Below, piece by piece: positions 1 to 4,841 of a stretch of DNA of 5,006 nt. The stretch lies in the NCBI GenBank assembly GCA_017998475.1, contig JAGODA010000246.1:1-5006 (forward strand). Direction: 5' to 3'. A program made the translations under genes and the position numbers. This DNA comes from Spirochaetota bacterium. Its GTDB lineage: Bacteria; Spirochaetota; UBA4802; UBA5368. Each line of letters starts with the position of its first letter. Positions within the stretch are counted from its first letter, which is position 1. The notes beneath the pieces were generated by a model. The model searched no databases and was not told the origin of the DNA. It worked only from the letters and a program-made list of their open reading frames with translations.

Positions 1-492
1 GACTGGATACACAACAATCCCTCGCTGGCGTCCTACAACGTGGGATACGTGAACAGCTTCGACGTTATCAAGTCGATCGACGATTTCGTCTCGATAAATT
101 CCGCGATCGAGGTCGATATCATGGGACAGGTGAACGCGGAGAGCAACGGATTCCAGCAGATCTCCGGCAACGGCGGCATGCTCGATTTCGTGCTCGGCTC
201 GTTCTGGTCGAAGGGCGGAAAGAGCTTCATCTGCCTGCCGTCAACCTACACCCTTCCTGACGGAAAGCTCATCTCGCGCATAGTGCCGAGTTTCAAGCCA
301 GGCACCGCGGTCACGGTGCCGCGCCAGACGGCGCAGTTCATCGCCACCGAATACGGCTGCGTGAACCTCAAGCTCGCGCCGCTGTGGATGCGGGCCGAGA
401 AGCTCATCTCGATAGCGCATCCGGATTTCAGGGAGGAGCTCATAAAGGCCGCGGAAGAGAACAAGATATGGAGCAGGTCGAACAAACGCTGA
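1..492 (+). CDS. Acetyl-CoA hydrolase/CoA-transferase family protein, C-terminal part (5' end outside window)
   Basis: The frame is open from base 1 to the TGA at 490-492, giving 163 residues. Family members move CoA between short-chain acids (for example 4-hydroxybutyrate or butyryl-CoA with acetate) or hydrolyse acetyl-CoA in the cytoplasm, and are usually about 430-500 residues, so roughly the last third is present. Visible family hallmarks are GQVNAES (residues 42-48), the glycine-rich ISGNGGMLDFVLGS (54-67), SKGGKS (70-75), SRIVP (92-96), the VPR stretch (106-108), ATEYG (115-119) and the end motif IAHPDFREEL (138-147). The catalytic glutamate of the family lies further N-terminal and cannot be checked. 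Where relatives usually read LRGKS, this copy has LKLAP (residues 123-127). An intrinsic terminator follows 82 bases later, so this is the last gene of its transcript. Exact substrate is not determinable. Confidence 0.93.
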   Translation, partial: DWIHNNPSLASYNVGYVNSFDVIKSIDDFVSINSAIEVDIMGQVNAESNGFQQISGNGGMLDFVLGSFWSKGGKSFICLPSTYTLPDGKLISRIVPSFKPGTAVTVPRQTAQFIATEYGCVNLKLAPLWMRAEKLISIAHPDFREELIKAAEENKIWSRSNKR

Positions 493-574
493 ACGTCCCG
501 ATACTGAGCGAACCGCCGATGGCGCCGGAACGGTGTACATCGGGCCGGAAATTCGTGTTTCGGGGTGAATGGGG

Positions 575-606
575 AATCGCCGGGTGTTTCCCGGCGATTT
601 TTATTT
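575..606 (+). terminator. Intrinsic (Rho-independent) terminator after the CoA-transferase
   Basis: A perfect 10-bp stem, AATCGCCGGG (575-584) and CCCGGCGATT (590-599), encloses the 5-base loop TGTTT and is followed by a T-rich tract (TTTATTT, 600-606). It separates the CoA-transferase from the MarR promoter, which begins 24 bases downstream. The stem is GC-rich next to the loop and AT at its base, as expected for a forward-strand terminator. Confidence 0.92.
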
Positions 607-629
607 CACCGGTCAGCGGATTAAATTCG

Positions 630-658
630 TTGACATTATTTGGCATACAAAATATTTG
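630..658 (+). promoter_or_regulatory. Candidate sigma70-type promoter of the MarR operon
   Basis: A perfect -35 hexamer TTGACA (630-635) is followed, after exactly 17 bases, by TATTTG (653-658) as the best-placed -10. The -10 matches TATAAT only in its first three bases, but the AT-rich surroundings favour melting. Transcription would start near 664-666, giving a leader of about 17 bases before the ATG at 682. The promoter lies almost wholly within the palindrome at 634-672, so a bound repressor would block polymerase. Confidence 0.7.
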
Positions 659-672
659 TATACCAAATAATG
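634..672. promoter_or_regulatory. 39-bp near-perfect palindrome, probable MarR operator
   Basis: Left arm CATTATTTGGCATACAAA (634-651) and right arm TTTGTATACCAAATAATG (655-672) are reverse complements at 17 of 18 positions (mismatch pair 644/662) around the centre ATA (652-654). The inner ATACAAA-ATA-TTTGTAT (645-661) is a perfect palindrome of the size usual for MarR operators. Each arm also contains its own TTTG-N5-CAAA site (639-651 and 655-667, centres 16 bases apart), so one or two dimers could bind. It overlaps the -35, the -10 and the predicted transcription start, and ends at the ribosome binding site of the adjacent repressor gene. Autorepression is inferred from this position. Confidence 0.85.
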
Positions 673-675
673 GAG
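672..675 (+). promoter_or_regulatory. Ribosome binding site that fixes the MarR start
   Basis: GGAG lies 6 bases before the ATG at 682. Two other in-frame starts exist, a TTG at 640 and an ATG at 670, but neither has a purine-rich site upstream, and the TTG would put the operator and promoter inside the coding region. The start at 682 also gives the usual MarR length. Confidence 0.8.
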
Positions 676-681
676 CTTCAC

Positions 682-1107
682 ATGAACGATGGCGACCGTC
701 ACATCTACCGTATCCTCACCGCCGCCCATCTGCTTAAGAACCACCTTGTGCGGTCCTTCAGGGAGAGCGGTGTGCGTATCACTCCCTCCCACTCGGCCAT
801 GCTCTTCATGCTGGAGGAGGATGGCCCACTCTCGCCGAGCGCGCTCGGAGAAATGCTGCGTCTGGACAATTCGACCGTTACCGGGCTCGTCGACCGGCTC
901 GAGGCGGCGGGTTTCGTGCGGCGGGACGCGGACCCGGACGACCGTCGCAGGTGGAGCATTTCCATCACCCCCGAAGGGCGTAAAGAGACGGCGAAGGCAC
1001 TGACGGTGATAAAAGCCGTTAACGCGCGCATCGGGGAGGGCTTCACGAATGCCGAGATGCGCGTCCTGCATGCCATCCTGGAAGAGTTCGGGGAAAAGTT
1101 CATATGA
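682..1107 (+). CDS. MarR-family transcriptional regulator
   Basis: A 141-residue protein, the normal size for this family of dimeric winged-helix DNA-binding proteins that usually repress their own operon and release DNA when a small ligand, often an aromatic acid or acyl-CoA, binds. The DNA-binding core spans about residues 50-100: LSPSALGEML (helix 2-3 region), the recognition helix around NSTVTGLVDRLEAAG (63-77), and the wing FVRRDADPDDRRRWSISITPEG (78-99) with the typical D-x-D-D-R-R-R pattern. Flanking N- and C-terminal helices would form the dimer interface. The stop codon overlaps the next gene's start (ATGA, 1104-1107), so the thioesterase is probably translationally coupled. A strong palindrome over the promoter is the likely binding site. 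The ligand is unknown. The thioesterase partner suggests a CoA thioester, but that is inference. Confidence 0.95.
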   Translation: MNDGDRHIYRILTAAHLLKNHLVRSFRESGVRITPSHSAMLFMLEEDGPLSPSALGEMLRLDNSTVTGLVDRLEAAGFVRRDADPDDRRRWSISITPEGRKETAKALTVIKAVNARIGEGFTNAEMRVLHAILEEFGEKFI

Positions 1108-1589
1108 GGCGGATCAAGAACGAAGCGGATTCGGGTCTCCGGGAGCGTACGTTCGAAACCTTTCGCGGCGTGGTGTATCCGTGGGAGTGCGACCATATGG
1201 GACACATGAATGTTCGCTTTTATCAGGCCCGATTCGACGAGGCCACCTGGCAGCTCTTCGGCATGCTGGGGCTCACGCCGGAGTACCTGAGGAGGGAGGG
1301 GCGGGGGATGGCGGCCGTGGAACAGCACACGCGCTACCTGAAAGAGGCGCTGCCGGGAGACCTGATCGGCATGCGCTCGCGTGTGCTCGAGATCACCGGG
1401 AAGAGCATACGCTTCACGCACCTGCTGCTTAACAGCGTTTCGGGGGAGGCGCTCGCCGAGACCACCTTCACCGGGGTGCATCTGGATACCGCCACCCGAC
1501 GGAGCCGAGCCTTCGACGAGGGACTTCTCGCCTCGATGAGGGAGATTTCGGGGCTGACCGGTGTGCCGCCGCACCGAGGCGAGGTATAA
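1104..1589 (+). CDS. Acyl-CoA thioesterase, 4-hydroxybenzoyl-CoA thioesterase/YbgC-like hotdog family
   Basis: A 161-residue single-hotdog protein, close to the usual 130-165 of the family, which hydrolyses acyl- or aryl-CoA to the free acid and CoA in the cytoplasm, normally as a tetramer. The signature segment is FRGVVYPWECDHMGHMNVRFYQARFDEA: the WECDHMGHMN motif (residues 28-36) carries the Asp (D30) expected to be catalytic, followed by the long hotdog helix through about residue 56. YLKEALPGDLIGMRSRVLEI (78-97) and SIRFTHLLLNSVSGEALAETTFTGVHLD (101-128) are the sheet strands. The ATG overlaps the MarR stop, which supports co-expression. The last 30 residues (TRRSRAFDEG onward) are an ordinary helical tail. 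Chain-length or aromatic preference cannot be read from the sequence. Related thioesterases act in aromatic catabolism, carnitine metabolism and envelope-linked lipid metabolism. Confidence 0.9.
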   Translation: MRRIKNEADSGLRERTFETFRGVVYPWECDHMGHMNVRFYQARFDEATWQLFGMLGLTPEYLRREGRGMAAVEQHTRYLKEALPGDLIGMRSRVLEITGKSIRFTHLLLNSVSGEALAETTFTGVHLDTATRRSRAFDEGLLASMREISGLTGVPPHRGEV

Positions 1590-1590
1590 C

Positions 1591-1596
1591 GGAGGT
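1591..1596 (+). promoter_or_regulatory. Strong Shine-Dalgarno that fixes the SnoaL-like start
   Basis: GGAGGT lies in the 10-base gap after the thioesterase stop, just before the ATG at 1600. It rules out the in-frame GTG at 1561, which would overlap the upstream gene and add residues unlike the family. The spacing to the ATG is short (3-4 bases). Confidence 0.8.
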
Positions 1597-1599
1597 CGC

Positions 1600-1986
1600 A
1601 TGGATAAAAACGACGCGCTGGATTTCTGCCTGCGATGGCTCCCCGCCTGGACCGGCAACAGGCCGGATCTGCTTCTCGAATTTTACGCGCCGGACGCCTT
1701 TTATTCCGATCCGGTCTGCCGCGAGGGGCTGCGTGGGCGCGCGTCGCTCGCCGCGTATTTCACGAAGCTCCTCTCCCGCAATCCCGGGTGGAAGTGGGAG
1801 GCCGTGGAGGTGTTCCCGCATCCGGAAGGCTTTACGCTGAAGTGGAGGGCCGCAATCCCGGCGGGGGTCGTTACTCTGACCGAATACGGCCTGGATATCG
1901 TGGAGCTTCGCGACGGGCTTATAACCCGGAACGAGGTCTTCTTCGACCGGACCGCCCTGCTTGCCGCGATGCGTGACGCGCGATAA
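1600..1986 (+). CDS. SnoaL-like / NTF2-like small protein
   Basis: A 128-residue protein with the pattern of the SnoaL/ketosteroid-isomerase-like NTF2 superfamily, a cone-shaped alpha+beta fold that holds small hydrophobic ligands. In order: an N-terminal helix (ALDFCLRWLPAW), the characteristic LLEFYAPDAFYSDP (residues 25-38), a linker helix GRASLAAYFTKLLSRNPGWKW (46-66), then strands WEAVEVFPHPEGFTLKWRAAIP (66-87) and TEYGLDIVELRDGLITRNEVFFDRTAL (94-120). D37 in YSDP and the late acidic and aromatic residues line the pocket position in relatives. Family members include isomerases, cyclases, dehydratases and many proteins without known activity, so no reaction is assigned. It is the last gene of the MarR operon and is probably controlled with it. 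A role in binding or transforming the same ligand is plausible but unproven. Confidence 0.82.
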   Translation: MDKNDALDFCLRWLPAWTGNRPDLLLEFYAPDAFYSDPVCREGLRGRASLAAYFTKLLSRNPGWKWEAVEVFPHPEGFTLKWRAAIPAGVVTLTEYGLDIVELRDGLITRNEVFFDRTALLAAMRDAR

Positions 1987-1997
1987 AAGCATTTTTA

Positions 1998-2026
1998 TTG
2001 ACATGCATTTGCCGGCGTGTTAGTCT
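1998..2026 (+). promoter_or_regulatory. Candidate promoter of the epimerase, positioned for leaderless transcription
   Basis: A perfect TTGACA (1998-2003) is followed by a 17-base spacer and TAGTCT (2021-2026). The usual start point 6-7 bases after a -10 would be 2032-2033, and the A of the ATG is at 2033. There is no Shine-Dalgarno in the preceding 20 bases. The hexamers TTGCCG (2009-2014) and CGGCAA (2028-2033) form an inverted repeat around the -10 that might be a small operator or may be chance. Confidence 0.6.
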
Positions 2027-2032
2027 GCGGCA

Positions 2033-3013
2033 ATGAAGATTCTCGTCACCGGCGCGTCCGGCTTCCTCGGCACGAACATCGTGCACGAATGCCTGAAGAA
2101 AAAGCACACGGTCCGGGCCTTCTCGCTTCCGGGCTCGGAAACATCGTATATCGAGCGAAAGGGTGTCGAGCAGGTCTACGGCGACGTGGCCGACGCTGAC
2201 GCCGTGTCTCGCGCCATGAGGGGAGTCGACGCGGTGATTCACGTCGCCGGCGACACGAGTTTCTGGAAGAAGCGCTTCGAGCGCCAGCGCAGGACCAACG
2301 TGGAGGGCGTGCGCGCCGTCATGGATGCGGCGCTCGCGGCAGGGGTAAAGCGCGTCGTCCACACCAGCACCGTCGATTCGCTCGGCTACAACCCCGAGGG
2401 CCTTGCCGACGAGACCTGGAGCGCGTACAATTACGGCGGCACCGGCTATAATTACGCCGACACCAAGCGCGAGGGCGAACGGCTTGCCCTCTCGTACGTC
2501 GCGAAGGGGCTTAAGGTCGTGGTGATCAATCCCGGCAGCATGATCGGCCCGTTCGATCACACGCTGCAGTTCGGGCGCCTCTTCATGGATCTGCGCGACG
2601 GAAAGGTACCCGCGGTGCTTCCCGGCGGCGCGCCGTGGGCGCATGTGGGCGAGGTGGCCCGCGCGCACGTGACGGCCCTGACAAAAGGAAGGCCCGGCGA
2701 ACGCTACATCTGCGGAGGGGTGAACGAATCGTACCGGCGCGTATTCGCCGTCATCGCGGCGTCGGTCGGCGCGAAGCCGCCGCGCTTCACCATGAGCCCG
2801 TGGATGACCGTCGCGTACGGCTACCTGATGGAGTTCCTCGCGAATTTCACCGGGAAGCCCCCGGATCTCAATCCGGGCCAGGCGCGCTACATGTCAGTCT
2901 TCCCGAAATACGACTCGTCGAAGGCCGTTCGCGAGCTCGGCTTTAAAATCGTCCCGCTCGAAGAGATGGTGGCCGACGCGGGCGCGTGGTACGCGGAGAA
3001 CGGCTTTTTATAA
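2033..3013 (+). CDS. NAD-dependent epimerase/dehydratase, extended SDR (dihydroflavonol-reductase/HpnA-like)
   Basis: A 326-residue cytoplasmic oxidoreductase of typical extended-SDR length. The Rossmann motif TGASGFLG (residues 6-13) binds NAD(P), and GDV (50-52) and HVAG (70-73) follow in the expected places. The catalytic group is S112 (HTSTVDSLG) with Y141 and K145 of YADTK, the SDR YxxxK motif. INPGSMIGP (165-173) and GRPGERYICGG (219-229) are typical of the dihydroflavonol-4-reductase/3-beta-hydroxysteroid-dehydrogenase-like and HpnA-like branch. The C-terminal half would bind substrate, and the tail KAVRELGFKIVPLEE (297-311) is standard. These enzymes oxidise, reduce or epimerise hydroxyl/keto groups on sugars, steroids or phenolics, and the substrate here cannot be chosen. 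The ATG is certain because the Rossmann strand starts at residue 2. It lies 46 bases after the SnoaL-like gene and has its own candidate promoter. Confidence 0.92.
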   Translation: MKILVTGASGFLGTNIVHECLKKKHTVRAFSLPGSETSYIERKGVEQVYGDVADADAVSRAMRGVDAVIHVAGDTSFWKKRFERQRRTNVEGVRAVMDAALAAGVKRVVHTSTVDSLGYNPEGLADETWSAYNYGGTGYNYADTKREGERLALSYVAKGLKVVVINPGSMIGPFDHTLQFGRLFMDLRDGKVPAVLPGGAPWAHVGEVARAHVTALTKGRPGERYICGGVNESYRRVFAVIAASVGAKPPRFTMSPWMTVAYGYLMEFLANFTGKPPDLNPGQARYMSVFPKYDSSKAVRELGFKIVPLEEMVADAGAWYAENGFL

Positions 3014-3075
3014 AGGAGATCATCGCAGTTCAAGCGCTCCCGCCGCCTTCCCGGTTATATCCGACGCCTCCCGAC
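3014..3075. other. Convergent intergenic gap without a clear terminator
   Basis: These 62 bases separate the stops of the epimerase and the oppositely oriented chemoreceptor. I found no stem-loop with a T tract on either strand. An AAGGAG directly after the epimerase stop looks like a ribosome binding site, but no ATG, GTG or TTG follows at a usable distance. Confidence 0.6.
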
Positions 3076-4617
3076 TCATCCCGCCGAAAAAGAATCCACG
3101 CGTTCGCGGAGGCCCCCGGCGAGGGACGCCACGCGTTCTGAGTTTTCGGCCATCTCGACCGCTCCGGCCGCGTTGGACTGGGTGAGCTCGTTGATGATGG
3201 AGATGGAGCGCACGATTTCGTCGACGGCGAGCTTCTGCTCTCTTGCCGCGTTGAATATCTGCTCGGAGCGCTCCCTGACGCGCGACACCTCGCCGTTCAC
3301 AAGGGAGTTGGTCTCGAGCTGGCCTCCCATACCCGTGTTCACATCCTCTATCATCGCGCGTATCCGGGCGACGCCGTTGATGATGGCGTCGATCGTGCGG
3401 ACGACGCCCGTCACGCCGCCGGTTCCGCGGTTGATTTCGGACTCGGTTTTGCGGATATGGCCGTCTATCTCCTTCACGCTCCGGGAGGTCTGGTCGGCGA
3501 GCTTCGAAATCTCGTCGGCCACGACGGCGAATCCCCTGCCCGCGTCGCCGGCGCGCGCCGCCTCGATCGAGGCGTTCAGGGAGAGCAGGTTGATGCGGTC
3601 GGAGATGTCGTTGATGATCGCGACGATGCCGGTCATCTCGCGCGAGCTCTCGCCGATGGCTTCCATGCTCTCGTTCATCTCGCGCATCCCGGCCTCGCCG
3701 TCGCGGGCCATGTCCGAAATCGATCCCGTCACTCGCGCGGCCTCGGAGGTCTTCCGCTCGACGTCGTGGATGATGCCGGTAAGCCGGTCGATGGTCTCCA
3801 CCAGGCGCGTGATGCGCTCCACCTGGTCGCTCGCGCCGGCCGCGACGTTGTCGATGCCGGCGGAGATCTCGTCGACGGTGGCGGTGATCTCTTCCACGGA
3901 CGCGGCCTGGCTCTGCGCGTTGTTGGAGAACGCGCCGGAAGTCGAAGCCATTTCGCCCGAGGCCGTCGAAAGTTCGGCGGATATGCCCCGCACCGAATTG
4001 AGGAGCGCGGTTGTGCGCTCGAGCTGGTCTTTGTTCTCGGCGTCCTCCTTCAGTTTTATCATGATGCTCCTGTTCACGGAGAGCAGGACGTAGCTCAGCA
4101 CGAAGATGAAGAGCGTGACGAAGGTGAAGTTTATGATGACGATCCTGGTCTCGGCGGGCGAGAGAAGGTCGCGATAGATGAGTGCGCCGCAGCCGGTGGC
4201 GAGTACGGTGATGAACGAGGCGATCGTCATGCGCCGGTCGGAGAAGAGCGAGGCGAACACGATGAAGATCACCAGGTGATGGATTGTGCAGATGATGCCG
4301 TACCTGAAAGCGAGCTGTCCGAAGAAGAGGTACATGCCGAGCGAGAGGATGTACGAGGTGATGGTGACGTTCGCCGCGAGCGTGTAGCGGCCCCGGGCCA
4401 GGAGGAAGAGGCTCGCACCCATGCCGGCGATGATCGTGGCGAACATGATGTTGAGCACCGAGAACACATCACGCGCCGCCACCACGTTGAGAAGCACCAT
4501 GAGTACGGGGAGGATGAAAACCAGGGTTATGTTGAAATAGAAAAGGGTACGGGCCTTTTTCTGGATTACGAAAGGTGCGTCCGCGTACGTCGTGGCGAGT
4601 CGTTCAGTCAGCAGCAT
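3076..4617 (-). CDS. Methyl-accepting chemotaxis protein with six-helix membrane sensor module
   Basis: A 513-residue receptor. Residues about 1-185 contain six hydrophobic segments (roughly 27-46, 53-74, 81-101, 107-125, 130-147, 158-181) joined by short loops, so there is no sizeable periplasmic sensor domain. No HAMP domain is evident; a short helical linker (about 182-215) leads directly into the coiled-coil signalling domain. Around 236-254 is a methylation-helix-like stretch with the Glu pair of SVEEITATVDE. The CheA/CheW-binding hairpin tip is at about 335-372 (DISDRINLLSLN, EAARAGDAGRGFAVVADE), nearly invariant across the family. The C terminus ends in DSFSAG without a CheR-tethering NWETF-type pentapeptide. 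It should signal through CheW/CheA to control motility. The stimulus is unknown; a membrane-embedded module suggests membrane state, energy status or a hydrophobic ligand. GGGGAG six bases before the ATG supports the start. The tip sequence resembles spirochaete receptors. Confidence 0.94.
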   Translation of the reverse strand: MLLTERLATTYADAPFVIQKKARTLFYFNITLVFILPVLMVLLNVVAARDVFSVLNIMFATIIAGMGASLFLLARGRYTLAANVTITSYILSLGMYLFFGQLAFRYGIICTIHHLVIFIVFASLFSDRRMTIASFITVLATGCGALIYRDLLSPAETRIVIINFTFVTLFIFVLSYVLLSVNRSIMIKLKEDAENKDQLERTTALLNSVRGISAELSTASGEMASTSGAFSNNAQSQAASVEEITATVDEISAGIDNVAAGASDQVERITRLVETIDRLTGIIHDVERKTSEAARVTGSISDMARDGEAGMREMNESMEAIGESSREMTGIVAIINDISDRINLLSLNASIEAARAGDAGRGFAVVADEISKLADQTSRSVKEIDGHIRKTESEINRGTGGVTGVVRTIDAIINGVARIRAMIEDVNTGMGGQLETNSLVNGEVSRVRERSEQIFNAAREQKLAVDEIVRSISIINELTQSNAAGAVEMAENSERVASLAGGLRERVDSFSAG

Positions 4618-4623
4618 TGTGTG

Positions 4624-4629
4624 CTCCCC
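4624..4629 (-). promoter_or_regulatory. Ribosome binding site of the chemoreceptor
   Basis: On the minus strand GGGGAG precedes the ATG by 6 bases. The upstream edge overlaps a small hairpin (CGGAC-ATTC-GTCCG, 4629-4642) and a TCCGGG (4627-4632) that could pair with CCCGGA further up the leader (4684-4689), so accessibility might be modulated. Confidence 0.75.
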
Positions 4630-4677
4630 GGACGAATGTCCGCACTGTGTTGTTCAGGTTCGCGCGCTACGAAGGTG

Positions 4678-4718
4678 GCACGCTCCGGGAGGATGGGGCT
4701 GAGTTACCCGGAACGCGC
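4678..4718 (-). other. Strong stem-loop in the chemoreceptor leader
   Basis: On the minus strand GCGCGTTCCGGG (4718-4707) can pair with CCCGGAGCGTGC (4689-4678), making 12 continuous base pairs (two G-U) with a 17-base loop. No T tract follows, so it is not an intrinsic terminator. It sits about 60 bases before the start codon inside the predicted leader. It does not match a riboswitch class that I recognise. GC-rich DNA makes stems common, so function is uncertain. Confidence 0.5.
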
Positions 4719-4750
4719 AGGTCGGCCCGGAGAGGGCCTGACGGGCAATA

Positions 4751-4779
4751 AGGCTACACCATTCGTCGTGCGCGGTCAA
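4751..4779 (-). promoter_or_regulatory. Candidate promoter of the chemoreceptor
   Basis: On the minus strand TTGACC (4779-4774), a 17-base spacer and TAGCCT (4756-4751) form the same layout as the epimerase promoter. A start near 4745 would give a leader of about 125-130 bases before the ATG at 4617. The -10 is two or three bases from consensus, so this rests mainly on the -35, the exact spacing and the likeness to the other promoter. Confidence 0.55.
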
Positions 4780-4841
4780 GCCGGAAATGATAAGGCCCGC
4801 CTGAAGCGCCGGGCGCACGCTCCTCGCGTCGCGGCCGCGCC

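Noticed and set aside
640..681. Upstream TTG (640) or ATG (670) as the MarR start
   Set aside because: Neither has a ribosome binding site, and the TTG would place the promoter and operator in coding sequence. GGAG at 672-675 serves the ATG at 682.
705..1658. 317-codon open frame on the minus strand across the MarR and thioesterase genes
   Set aside because: It lies antisense to two well-supported genes, has an arginine/proline/serine-rich composition typical of GC-driven shadow frames, and shows no family motif.
1989..2010. Direct repeat GCATTT (1989-1994 and 2005-2010) upstream of the epimerase
   Set aside because: Six-base repeats in a short AT-rich spacer are expected by chance and the spacing matches no known binding pattern.
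1919..2668. 249-codon open frame on the minus strand
   Set aside because: It is antisense to the SDR gene, whose motifs and length are complete, and contains no recognisable domain.
3014..3025. AAGGAG after the epimerase stop as a sign of a further small gene
   Set aside because: No start codon follows within a usable distance before the convergent gene; at most it is a relic.
3173..4093. 306-codon open frame on the plus strand
   Set aside because: It is antisense to the conserved signalling domain of the chemoreceptor; the Ser/Arg/Met-rich composition is a shadow artefact.
4774..4841. Possible terminator after the second CoA-transferase (GCCCG...CGGGC on the minus strand)
   Set aside because: The stem is only 5 bp with a 10-base loop and there is no proper T tract, only a mixed CTTATCATTT.
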